In this document: positions 9,889-18,734 of the stretch, piece after piece | Layout of the letters: every line of letters begins with the position of its first letter | Numbering within the stretch: the first letter of the stretch is position 1 | NCBI GenBank assembly: GCA_016218765.1 | Contig: JACRCZ010000153.1 | Span: forward strand, 1-64,000 | Source of the DNA: Deltaproteobacteria bacterium | GTDB taxonomy: Bacteria; Myxococcota_A; Polyangia; DRWM01; JAAZOP01 | DNA length: 64,000 nucleotides | Reading direction: 5' to 3' | Translations under genes and position numbers: made by a program | Notes under the pieces: generated by a model | Told to the model about the DNA's origin: nothing | Database searches by the model: none | The model's input: only the letters and a program-made list of their open reading frames with translations

Positions 9889-10680
9889 ATGAGCGGCAAT
9901 CCGGCGAAGGCGCTGCGGGACAGAAGGGTCGGCAGCTACGAGGACCCCGATCTGGTCCCGGTGATGAATCTGGTCTGCGTCCTCATCCCGCTCATGCTCT
10001 GGGTCACGACATGGTTCACCTTCGGCGAGATCACCGTCACGCGCGGCTCCCGCGGGACCGGGGACCCGGGACCGGCGGATCAGGAGTCGAAGCTGCGGCT
10101 CGTGGCCGTCCTGACCCAGGGCTCGATCACCCTCCTGGCCGATCGCAAGGTCTCCGCCGACGTGATGCCGGAAGAGAGCGCGACGGGCACGAAGGGCCGG
10201 ATCGACATTCCGCACCTCGGCCTCACGATGGAGGAGATCCGCCGGCACGGGCGCGAATGCGTCCCCGCGGCCGACGCGGACTTCGACGAGTGCTCCTACT
10301 GGCGGTACGTGGAGAAATTCGTCGGCGTCTGCCACCGCGATCCGGCGGGCGCGGTGAAAGTCCCCGACCTGCGCGCGTTCAACCTGGCCCTGCGCGGCAT
10401 CAAGGACCGCGTGCAGGCCGGGTTCCCCGACGGCCTCGACGACCGCGACCAGCTCAGCATCAAGTCCGAGGACGGCGTCGCCTACTGCGGCGTCGTGGCG
10501 CTCATGGACTTCGCGCGACTGCGTCGCTTCGAGCTGGACTGGCGGACGGACGCGGCGTTCGCCGCCGGGGTCCGCGAAGCACTGGAGCACGGCGCGGTCG
10601 ACCCGCTGCTCGACCCGTCGCGCTGGAACGACGCGATGCGCCGCGAGCTGCTCTTCCCGGTCGTGTCGTTCGTGGACTGA
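9889..10680 (+). CDS. ExbD/TolR-like biopolymer transport protein
   Basis: PDLVPVMNLVCVLIPLMLWVTTWF N-terminal TM signature followed by a periplasmic domain. Confidence 0.65.
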   Translation: MSGNPAKALRDRRVGSYEDPDLVPVMNLVCVLIPLMLWVTTWFTFGEITVTRGSRGTGDPGPADQESKLRLVAVLTQGSITLLADRKVSADVMPEESATGTKGRIDIPHLGLTMEEIRRHGRECVPAADADFDECSYWRYVEKFVGVCHRDPAGAVKVPDLRAFNLALRGIKDRVQAGFPDGLDDRDQLSIKSEDGVAYCGVVALMDFARLRRFELDWRTDAAFAAGVREALEHGAVDPLLDPSRWNDAMRRELLFPVVSFVD

Positions 10681-10799
10681 CGTCGGAACGGCGCGCGAGG
10701 CGCGGCGGCGGGCGCCGCCGACCCTCGCCGTCGCCCGGATCTGATACCATGGCCGCCGTCCGCCCTTCGACCGTCGCGAGGGCGGGGGAGGACGTCGTC

Positions 10800-12032
10800 G
10801 TGTTGAAGTCGCGAGTCCCGTTGATCGCCGTCGTGCTGGGAATGCTCGCGGCGGCGCCCGCGCGCGCCAACATCGCCGCCATCGAACGCGACCCCGGCGT
10901 GGTCGGCGGCCTCGAGACGTACGATTCCACGCTTCTGGCCGTCGATGAGGAACGGCTGACGTTCGACTGCCGGGGCGGCGATCCCGAGCCGCGCTGCACG
11001 TTCGAGGCGACGTACTTCGTCCACAACCCGACCGGAGAGACCCAGTCGGTCACCGCCTCGTTCTTCGGCCTGTACACCGACGAGGTTTCGATCCGCGTCG
11101 ATGGCGAGGCGGCGAGGCACGAGCTGACCGACGACGAGATGCGCGGCTTGTACGACGTCGTCCTGGGCGATGGAGGCGACGGTTCGCTGGCGGAGGTCGT
11201 CCGCGAGGAGTCCCGTCTGTACGGCTTCGTGCTCGAGGTCGAGCCCGGAGCGCGCCGCGAGGTGGTCGCCTCGGGCGTCGTCCGCGCGCCGCAGCGCTTC
11301 GTCCCCGAGACATGGTTCCCCGCCATCGAGACGCGGCATCTGCTGCTCGATCGCCCCGTCGGAGGGGCCCGCAGCGGCTGGTTCGACCTGCGCTATCTCC
11401 TGGCTCCCCTGCGCACGTGGGCCGGGGACCGCGAGGTGACGATCGTCGTCCGCCACCCGTCCGACTGGTCGTTCGCCGCCGCGCTCGCCGACTCCGCCAT
11501 GCAGTTCGGCGAGGTGACGGGCGACGCGTCCCGGGAGTGGGACACCTCGGATTCCGGCGGCGTGCGCACCGAGACCTGGCACTCGCGGGGGACCGTCCCC
11601 GCCGTGCTGGAGCTCGGCTTCGACGTCGGCGCGGTCGAGCCCTTCCATTCCGGCGGCGTGGTGCTGGGCTTCGGCGGGACGGTCGGGGACGGCGGCGGCG
11701 ACTTCTGGATGCGCGCCGGCTACGAGATCGGCTACCCGAGCTGGCTGCTGTACTCCGTGAACGTCGATACCGACTTCACCGACCGGGTCGTGCTCGCCCC
11801 GCACCTCGAGGGCGCCACCCCGCTGCCGTACATGCCGATCTTCCCCTCGCTCGACCTCGGCGTCGGCCTCCCGATCCAGGTCCTTCCCCGGACGCTCGTC
11901 GGCATCCGCTTCCTCTGCGGCTTCACCTGGGGCCCGGTCGGCTTCAACGCCACCTTCGATCTCTACCCGCAGCTCGACACGGGCCACCCCGACTTCCTGC
12001 AGATCGGGTTGTTCGGGGTGGTCGCGATCTGA
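10800..12032 (+). CDS. Exported hypothetical protein, possibly outer-membrane associated
   Basis: GTG start after GGGGGAGG: VLKSRVPLIAVVLGMLAAAPARA signal peptide; C-terminal alternating hydrophobic strands ending FGVVAI. ATG at 10749 is an alternative start. Confidence 0.65.
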   Translation: MLKSRVPLIAVVLGMLAAAPARANIAAIERDPGVVGGLETYDSTLLAVDEERLTFDCRGGDPEPRCTFEATYFVHNPTGETQSVTASFFGLYTDEVSIRVDGEAARHELTDDEMRGLYDVVLGDGGDGSLAEVVREESRLYGFVLEVEPGARREVVASGVVRAPQRFVPETWFPAIETRHLLLDRPVGGARSGWFDLRYLLAPLRTWAGDREVTIVVRHPSDWSFAAALADSAMQFGEVTGDASREWDTSDSGGVRTETWHSRGTVPAVLELGFDVGAVEPFHSGGVVLGFGGTVGDGGGDFWMRAGYEIGYPSWLLYSVNVDTDFTDRVVLAPHLEGATPLPYMPIFPSLDLGVGLPIQVLPRTLVGIRFLCGFTWGPVGFNATFDLYPQLDTGHPDFLQIGLFGVVAI

Positions 12033-12039
12033 GCAGGGC

Positions 12040-13509
12040 TCAGAAAGTGCCGGTCATCCAGGCGGGCTCGACGCGGGTGAGGAGCCCCTCCGTGTCGCGC
12101 CGGAAGGAGCTGACGAACCACCACGCGCGCGGGTTCGGCGCGAAGTCCTGGCGCGTCGAGCCCGGCATGTGCCCGCCGCCGGTCGTCACCCACGCCTCGA
12201 ACGACGCCGCGCTGCCCGCGAACGTCGTCACCCGACGCGTCGTGAACCAGCCGAGCGGCTCGGTCGTCGTCGTGCCCGGCTCGCCGGCGCGACCCGCCAG
12301 GGCGGCGCGCCAAAAGTCGATCGTGTCCGGCCCCGCGATGACCCGGCCGTTGTCCGGACTGTTTACGTGGTACCGCCCGCCCGCCTCGCCGTACGGGATC
12401 AGCCCGTCGCCGGCGACGACCGGCGCATCGCACGGGTAGACCTCGCAGTCCGGCGTGTCGATGTCCGTTCCCAGCAGCAGCAGCAGACCGAAGTCGCTGC
12501 CCGCCGTGCGCGGACACGCCGGGCGGCCTTCCAGGCCGTCGAAGAGACCTTCGGGCAGCGTGGAGACCATCGCGCAGAACGCCGCGACCTGCCCGAGCCG
12601 CGGGTAGTCGGGATTGCCGGCATCGCACGCGACCCGCTGCGTCATCATGCCGCCGTTCGACCCGCCCATGACGTAGAGCGCGCCGGGGTCGACGTCGATC
12701 AGGCCGTCGTCGAGCAGCACGGCGATCACGTGGTCGATGAAGCCGACGTCGTCGCGGTGCTGCCCAGGCGTGTCGAAGCCGGGCGAGGGGACGCGGCCGT
12801 CCTCCCAGTGCCGCTGCGTCGTCGAGCCGTTGTCGAGGACGCCGTCGGGGAAGGCGCTGACGAACGCCTGGGCGTTGCGGTAGGTCGCGGACGGCGGCGT
12901 GCAGCGCGAGCCGGCGCCGTCCACGTAGCTGGGCAAGAGCCCCGTCGTCGGCTCGGCCCGGCAGCCGTCGGTGTTGGGGCGCCAGGAGAGACCGGCCGCG
13001 CCGCGGCCGTCGCCGAGGTCGTCCAGGTTTGCGGTTCCCAGCGTCCGATCCCCGGAAAGCGTTCCGCCGTGGAGCATCACGACCAGCGGGAGCGGGCCCG
13101 TCGCTCCGCTCGGGACGTGCACGTGGAAGGTGCGGTCCCAGGACGCGCCGTCGCGGCTCTCGCGGCTGGTGAACAGGTACACGGGCCCGTCCTCCGGCGC
13201 GGGCCAGCCGGCGCAGCCGAGCGCTCCCAAGGTGCAGTCCTCGGCGACGCGGGCGACCAGCTCGAACGTCGACGGCGGAAACCCGCGGACGTCGCCCCCG
13301 CCGTCCGCGTCCGCCCCATCGGGTGCGTCGTCTGCGGCGTCCGCGTCGATGTCGGGAGCAGGTGTGTCGCCGTCGGCATCACCGGCGGCGTCGGGCGGGG
13401 GCGAGTCCCCGTCGGCCTCTTCGGTCGCGTCCACGGCGTCCGTGGCATCGCCGCCTGGCGAGCAGGCGGCGGCGAGCCACCACGCGACGATTCCGAGTGC
13501 GCATCGCAT
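12040..13509 (-). CDS. Lipoprotein, PHB-depolymerase/feruloyl-esterase-like alpha/beta hydrolase
   Basis: MRCALGIVAWWLAAACSPGG lipobox, acidic D/A linker, PLVVMLHGGT, GGSNGGMMTQR nucleophile elbow, GGGHMPG. Confidence 0.78.
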   Translation of the reverse strand: MRCALGIVAWWLAAACSPGGDATDAVDATEEADGDSPPPDAAGDADGDTPAPDIDADAADDAPDGADADGGGDVRGFPPSTFELVARVAEDCTLGALGCAGWPAPEDGPVYLFTSRESRDGASWDRTFHVHVPSGATGPLPLVVMLHGGTLSGDRTLGTANLDDLGDGRGAAGLSWRPNTDGCRAEPTTGLLPSYVDGAGSRCTPPSATYRNAQAFVSAFPDGVLDNGSTTQRHWEDGRVPSPGFDTPGQHRDDVGFIDHVIAVLLDDGLIDVDPGALYVMGGSNGGMMTQRVACDAGNPDYPRLGQVAAFCAMVSTLPEGLFDGLEGRPACPRTAGSDFGLLLLLGTDIDTPDCEVYPCDAPVVAGDGLIPYGEAGGRYHVNSPDNGRVIAGPDTIDFWRAALAGRAGEPGTTTTEPLGWFTTRRVTTFAGSAASFEAWVTTGGGHMPGSTRQDFAPNPRAWWFVSSFRRDTEGLLTRVEPAWMTGTF

Positions 13510-13694
13510 GCGGCAATTCACGGCCGGGACCGCGGACAAGTCAAGCGCAACGACCCGCTGTGCTCGCCGTCCGGGCCGGCGCCATCGGGCCGCGGATCCA
13601 CGACGCCCGGGTTGCCGCCTTGTGCCCCTTCCCCACCTCTCCTCGTCCGGCTCCCGTCGGACCTCGCGTGGTCACGACCCCCGGGACGAGTCGC

Positions 13695-15053
13695 TCACGT
13701 CCCGACCGGCGACGTTTCGGTCGGCAGGCACCCGGTCGCAGGCCCGCGGCCCGCCACGGCCCCCGGCGGCATGCGGGCCGTCATCCGGTTGATCGCCAGC
13801 CAGCACAGCGCGACGGCGATGCCCGTGGCTGCGTACCAGGACGTCGGCAGCCCGGCCAGCAGGTAGCCCCAGATCATCGCCGCCCCCAGCGCCTTGGCCA
13901 GACGGACCCCGAAGACGTCGATGAACGCCTTCGCCCGGTACTTCGCCGCCACGTTCGTCGGCGCGTACAACGCCTCCTTCGACGACTGGTGCATGCCGTA
14001 GTTGAGCGTGGCATCGGCCCCGAACCACAGCGAGGCGCCGAGCAGCCCCGGCGCCACCGCGAACGCCCCCGCGCCGCCGATCAACAGCACCGGAAGCACC
14101 GACAACGCCGCCCCCAGGCCGAATCGCCGCTGCACGTAGCTCGTCGCCAGGAGCTGCACCGCGAGCCCGACGAGCCCCGTGGCCATCGAGAACTGCCCCA
14201 GGTACGCCGTCCGCTGGTCCGCCAGCACCTTGCCGGGACACTCGGCCGCGACGAACGAGCTGAACTGGAAATCGGCCAGCACCGACGAGATCTCGTAGAA
14301 CGCCACGATGGCCAGGATGCCCAGCAGGTAGGGCGACCGCACCACCATGGATGCCCCGTCCCACGCGGCCCGCACGCCGGGCGACTCCGGCGGAGCCGGC
14401 CGAGCGTCGCGCGAGGGAGCCCAACGGCACAGCCGGCTCTCCAACAGCAGGATCACGACGCACGTCGCCGCCGTGGTCCCCAGCGTCAAGAGGAGCAGGT
14501 TGCGCCCGCCGAAAACAGGGGCCAGGAAGCCGGAGAGCGAGCTGCCCAGGATCCCGCCCACCATCCCGCCCGCACCCACGATCCCGAACAGCCGCTTGGC
14601 CATGTCCGCCGTGACGTGCTCGTTGACGAAGCTCCAGAACAACGCGACGCTCGTCGTCACGTACAGGTCGACCCAGAAGTAGAACGGCACGTGGATCCAC
14701 GCCGGCGGCAGCAGCGGGTCGAACGCCCAGAACGCCAGATGCCCCGTGCCCCAGAAGGCCATCATGCCCAGCATCAGCGTGCGCCGGCGCACCCGCGTGG
14801 ATAGCCAGGCGACGAACGCGCCGACGGGCAGCACCAGGCACGCCGTCACGAACCGCGCCCACGGCAGGTGCTTGGCCCCCAGCGCCCCGAGGAACTGCGA
14901 CGTCCGCAGCGGCTTCAGGATCCAGAACGTCGCGATCACCAGGAAAAAGAACGCCGCGAACGACAGCGCCAGCGCCCACTCGCCGCTCCGCACGTCCACC
15001 ACGGCGCGCAACGCGCGCCGCCAACGCGGCTCCGTCGACGACGATCCGGACAT
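13695..15053 (-). CDS. NTP/NDP exchange transporter-like (TLC/MFS) membrane protein
   Basis: EWALALSFAAFFFLVIATFWILKPLRTSQFLGALGAKHLPWARF resembles TLC/NTP_transporter; about 12 hydrophobic segments. Confidence 0.7.
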   Translation of the reverse strand: MSGSSSTEPRWRRALRAVVDVRSGEWALALSFAAFFFLVIATFWILKPLRTSQFLGALGAKHLPWARFVTACLVLPVGAFVAWLSTRVRRRTLMLGMMAFWGTGHLAFWAFDPLLPPAWIHVPFYFWVDLYVTTSVALFWSFVNEHVTADMAKRLFGIVGAGGMVGGILGSSLSGFLAPVFGGRNLLLLTLGTTAATCVVILLLESRLCRWAPSRDARPAPPESPGVRAAWDGASMVVRSPYLLGILAIVAFYEISSVLADFQFSSFVAAECPGKVLADQRTAYLGQFSMATGLVGLAVQLLATSYVQRRFGLGAALSVLPVLLIGGAGAFAVAPGLLGASLWFGADATLNYGMHQSSKEALYAPTNVAAKYRAKAFIDVFGVRLAKALGAAMIWGYLLAGLPTSWYAATGIAVALCWLAINRMTARMPPGAVAGRGPATGCLPTETSPVGT

Positions 15054-15065
15054 GGCGCGCGAACT

Positions 15066-16103
15066 CTACTCGAAGTACAGCACGCTGTCCCCCCCGAACT
15101 CCTCCAGCAGCTCGTCGATGCGCCGCAACGCCCGGTCCCGCCGCTCGCGCAGGCCGTCGAGCTGGTCGACGTCGAGCACGTCGCCCAGCAGCTCGTCGAG
15201 CGCCCCGTCGTCCAGCGCCCGCAGGCGCTCCACGACCGAGGCGCGGAAGCGCTGCGCCTTGTAGAACACCGGCCACACCGCGCCCGTCAGGCCCTCCCAG
15301 CTCGGGCTGAACCCGGCCGCGTTGTCGATGAACACGAGCGGACCGTCCGCCGAGCCCGCACGACGGATCTGCTGCCCCGACCAGCGGTCCGAGTTCACCG
15401 TCAGCCAGTCCAACAGCACCAGATCCGACAGCGCCGCCGCGTCGGCCTCATGGCCCTCCGGGATGTGTCCGCCCTTGGCGATCCACCACCGCCAGTCCCC
15501 GCCGGACCGGATCTCAGGTTCCTCGCGGAGGCCCGGTACCCAGTACATCGCCATCCCGTACACCATCCCGTCCGAGTCGTACTGCACCTCCTCGGTCAGC
15601 CGCGCCCGGAACTCCGCCGTCACCCCCTCCGCGCCGACCAGGTCCTCGCGCGCCGCGCGGCGCGGACACGAGGGCGGGACATGGTTCATGCCCAGCGTCC
15701 GGCTCAACCGGTACGCCGCGACCTCCGCCTCCCATCGCGAATGGCTCAGGAGCTGCGAGGGCTTGAACAACGCCGAGCTCCCGTCCTCGAAGTACATCCG
15801 GAAGCTGAGCGTCGTGCCGCGTGCGTTCCGCGCCCAGCGGGTCGGAGCGTCGTCGCAGAGGACCCGCAACAGCGCTTCGTCGTCCCCGCCCAGGAATCCC
15901 GGCACCGGCTCGACGACGGGCTCGACGATAGGTTCGGCGACGGGCTCGACGACGGGCTCGACGACAGGCTCGACGACAGGCTCGACGACGGGCTCGACGA
16001 CGGGCTCCACCGCCCCGCCTCCCGTCGGGACGGCGGGGCAGCCGGCGAGCAGCAGCAGCGGCAAGAGCGGTGGAGCGGTGGAGCGGTGGAGCGGTGGGAG
16101 CAC
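15066..16103 (-). CDS. Lipoprotein with (VEP)n stalk and Four-jointed/Fam20-like kinase domain
   Basis: GTG start, PLLLLAGC lipobox, VEPVVEPVVEPV repeats, ALFKPSQ, then LVLLDWLTVNSDRWSGQQ...GPLVFIDNAAGFS, resembling the Fj/Fam20 catalytic and DN metal-binding motifs. Confidence 0.65.
   Translation of the reverse strand: MLPPLHRSTAPPLLPLLLLAGCPAVPTGGGAVEPVVEPVVEPVVEPVVEPVVEPVAEPIVEPVVEPVPGFLGGDDEALLRVLCDDAPTRWARNARGTTLSFRMYFEDGSSALFKPSQLLSHSRWEAEVAAYRLSRTLGMNHVPPSCPRRAAREDLVGAEGVTAEFRARLTEEVQYDSDGMVYGMAMYWVPGLREEPEIRSGGDWRWWIAKGGHIPEGHEADAAALSDLVLLDWLTVNSDRWSGQQIRRAGSADGPLVFIDNAAGFSPSWEGLTGAVWPVFYKAQRFRASVVERLRALDDGALDELLGDVLDVDQLDGLRERRDRALRRIDELLEEFGGDSVLYFE
15906..16012 (+). repeat. 12-nt tandem repeat (acgacgggctcg variants) encoding VEPV stalk
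   Basis: Repeated tcgacgacgggctcgacgacaggctcg units within CDS 15066..16103. Confidence 0.9.
16065..16096 (+). repeat. Perfect octanucleotide tandem repeat (gagcggtg)x4 inside a predicted signal-peptide coding region
   Basis: gagcggtg at 16065, 16073, 16081 and 16089. Confidence 0.95.
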
Positions 16104-16219
16104 GTCGTGGGAATGTAGGCGGATCGGGGCCGCTTCTCAAGAACCGCGGCGAGCGTTGACGGAGCGGCGGACCGTACCCATACAGGCGAGGCTGGGTCGG
16201 GGGGCCGCCGGGGAGGGTC

Positions 16220-17071
16220 GTGATGCCGGTGAGGAGTCCGCCCTTCATCGCCGATCGCACGGTTTCGCGACGCACCGTCATGGAATGGCTGGGAAAAGGC
16301 ACCGTGCTCGCCCTGGGCGCGCCGATCCTCAAGGCGTGCGCGACGCTCGACGCGGGAGCGGCCGACGCCGACGCTTCCGCCCCCGACGCCGATGCGGCCG
16401 GCGAAGCGGACGCCCGTCCCGACACGCCGGACGGCGCGGTGGAAGCCGAGGTGCACGACGTGCCGGAGGCGATCGCGGACGTCGGCGCCGACGAGTTCCC
16501 GTTCCAGGAGGGGAGCGGCGATCTGGACATCTACCGCGGCTGGAACGTGCGGACTGTCGACACGCAGGACCTCGGCCGCATCCTGGAGACGTGGCGCCTC
16601 GACGTCGACGGCATGGTCGACAACCCGCTGTCGCTGGGCTTCGCCGACGTGATCGCGCTCGCGCGCCAGGATCAGGTGATGGACTTCCATTGCGTGGAAG
16701 GGTGGTCCGTCTACGACGTCCCGTGGAACGGCGTGCACCTCTCCACGATCCTCGAGCTGGCCCGGGTACGGGCCTCCGCGAGCTACGTCGCCTTCCACAC
16801 CGTGGACGAGCGCTACAACGAGTCGCTCCGGCGGGAGGTGGCGCTCGAGCCGCACACGATGCTGGGGTACGGCGTCGGCGGCTACACGCTGCCGCTGGAT
16901 CACGGCTTCCCGCTGCGGGTCGTCGCGCCCCGTCTCCTGGGCTACAAGAACGCGAAGTACGTGCGCCGGATCGAGCTGCGGACCACGCCGCTCGAGGGCT
17001 ACTGGGTCCGCGCCGGCTACCCCTACGAAGGCGAGGTCCCGCCGAGCCGCCTGCGCGAAGGCCGGTACTGA
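16220..17071 (+). CDS. Molybdopterin-dependent (sulfite-oxidase/MsrP-like) oxidoreductase, Tat lipoprotein
   Basis: VSRRTVMEWLGKGTVLALGAPILKAC (Tat motif plus lipobox); MDFHCVEGWSVYDVPWNGVHLSTIL; LRVVAPRLLGYKNAKYVRRIEL. Confidence 0.88.
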   Translation: MMPVRSPPFIADRTVSRRTVMEWLGKGTVLALGAPILKACATLDAGAADADASAPDADAAGEADARPDTPDGAVEAEVHDVPEAIADVGADEFPFQEGSGDLDIYRGWNVRTVDTQDLGRILETWRLDVDGMVDNPLSLGFADVIALARQDQVMDFHCVEGWSVYDVPWNGVHLSTILELARVRASASYVAFHTVDERYNESLRREVALEPHTMLGYGVGGYTLPLDHGFPLRVVAPRLLGYKNAKYVRRIELRTTPLEGYWVRAGYPYEGEVPPSRLREGRY

Positions 17072-17079
17072 GGGGGGAG

Positions 17080-17661
17080 CTACGCGCCCAGCTCGGACGG
17101 GTTGTGGCGCTCCAGCACGAAGTAGGAGACGAACATCCGGAGGGGGCCGAAGGCGAGGAACGCTTTTCCGAGGTATAGATCCGGATTGTCGGCGTAGACC
17201 TGGACCAGATAGTCGCGCAGGAGGCGGGTGGGGTCGACGGCGAGGTTCTTGTCGGAGGCGGCGTAGTTGATGAGCGCGGCGTTGTGGTACTTGTTGTCGG
17301 CGTCCGCGAGGTTGACGGGGCGCACCTCGTACCACCCCATGCGGACGGGCTTGCCGTTCTTCTCGACGTCGACCCAGGGGTCGCCCAGGGTGCCCTGGGC
17401 CACGTTGACGTTGTAGCCCTGGATGCCGTCCCGGTGGGACCGGGAGGGGTCGACGCGGTAGAAGCCCTTCTTGAACTTGCGGATCCCTGCGAGCTGCAGC
17501 ACCTCGGGGGTGTTGAAGCCGCGGAACTCCCAGCCGGAGAGGCGGGCGAGGTCGGGGCAGTGACCGCAGCGCATGACGTCCTCGAGGTCCTCGTCGCGCG
17601 CGAGGCAGAGGGTCTCGTAGCTCCAGCGGTCGCCGTTGGGTTGTCGCGGTTCGTTGGCCAT
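17080..17661 (-). CDS. Conserved-looking hypothetical protein
   Basis: MANEPRQPNGDRWSYETLCLARDEDLEDVMRCGHCPDLARLSGWEFRGFNTPEVLQ; good RBS (aggaggaac); same strand as and adjacent to 17673..18731. Confidence 0.7.
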   Translation of the reverse strand: MANEPRQPNGDRWSYETLCLARDEDLEDVMRCGHCPDLARLSGWEFRGFNTPEVLQLAGIRKFKKGFYRVDPSRSHRDGIQGYNVNVAQGTLGDPWVDVEKNGKPVRMGWYEVRPVNLADADNKYHNAALINYAASDKNLAVDPTRLLRDYLVQVYADNPDLYLGKAFLAFGPLRMFVSYFVLERHNPSELGA

Positions 17662-17672
17662 GACGTTCCTCC

Positions 17673-18731
17673 TCATTTCGCCTGGAGCCAGCCGTTTTCG
17701 CGGTACCAGCGCAGGGTGTCGCGCAGGCCGTCGCGGGCGTCGGGATAGGTGAACTGGAAGCCGGTGGACTTCAGCGCGTCGTTGGCGTAGACGAAGTCCT
17801 CGTTCAGGTAGTCGATCGTGTCCGCCTCGACCGGGCTGGGCTTCCCGAACATGCCGGTGACCTTCTGCATCGTCTCGGCGAAGGTGCGGATCGCCGGCTT
17901 CATCTTGTCCAGGGGGATCGCGGGCAGCTCGACGAACTTCGCGCCGGTGAGCGAGGCCATGTACTGGAAGTAGCCGGCCGTCGTCATCTGCGTGTCGTCG
18001 CTGGTGTTGAAGATGCGGTTTGCGCCCGAGGGGACCGTCGCGACGTGGAGGGCGGCGCGGCAGACGTCCTTGACGTGGACGAACGGGATGCGGCCGGTGA
18101 AGTTCTTCGGCGCGGCGGCGACCTTCATGCCGGCCGCGGCCATCACCATCTGGCCGCCGCCGTACACGGCGCGCGGTCCGTAGACGGTCGTGGGCCGCAG
18201 GATGGACCACGACAGCCCGCGCGACTCGGCCTGCATCACCGCGTGCTCGGCCAGCCACTTCGACTTCAGGTACGGGTTCGCCGGCAACACGGCGTCGCTC
18301 TCGCGGAACGGCCGGCCGGGACGCCACGAGGGGAGTCCGTAGACCCCGCCGGCGCCCCACAGCACGAAGCGCTTGGGCCGGCGCGACGAAGCGAGCACGG
18401 CGTCCAAGAGCGCCTCGGTGCCCAGGACGTTGACCCGGTAGAGGATGTCCCACGGGGCCGAGTAGTTGAAGACGGCGGCGATGTGGAAGATGTGATCGAC
18501 ATCCTTGACCAGCCCCGCCAGGTCCCGCGGGTGCGCCAGGTCCTCGGGGATGAACTCGGCCCCCGCCCGGTCGACCACCGACGGGAAGAGACCCTTGACG
18601 CGGTCGTCCTTCTCGTGGGCCTTCGGCAGGTCCGTCGCGCGGATGCGATGGCCCGCCTCGGCCAGCACCTCGCACATCATCGTGCCCATGAAGCCGCAGG
18701 AGCCGGTGACCAGGGACAACGGACGATCCAT
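17673..18731 (-). CDS. NAD-dependent epimerase/dehydratase (extended SDR)
   Basis: LVTGSCGFMGTMMCEVLAEAGHRIRATDL Rossmann motif; extended-SDR architecture; active-site YxxxK is degenerate here (LPANPYLKSKWLAE). Confidence 0.88.
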   Translation of the reverse strand: MDRPLSLVTGSCGFMGTMMCEVLAEAGHRIRATDLPKAHEKDDRVKGLFPSVVDRAGAEFIPEDLAHPRDLAGLVKDVDHIFHIAAVFNYSAPWDILYRVNVLGTEALLDAVLASSRRPKRFVLWGAGGVYGLPSWRPGRPFRESDAVLPANPYLKSKWLAEHAVMQAESRGLSWSILRPTTVYGPRAVYGGGQMVMAAAGMKVAAAPKNFTGRIPFVHVKDVCRAALHVATVPSGANRIFNTSDDTQMTTAGYFQYMASLTGAKFVELPAIPLDKMKPAIRTFAETMQKVTGMFGKPSPVEADTIDYLNEDFVYANDALKSTGFQFTYPDARDGLRDTLRWYRENGWLQAK

Positions 18732-18734
18732 GCT

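Noticed and set aside
15906-16012. CRISPR-like array
   Set aside because: Contiguous 12-nt units without spacers encoding VEPV.
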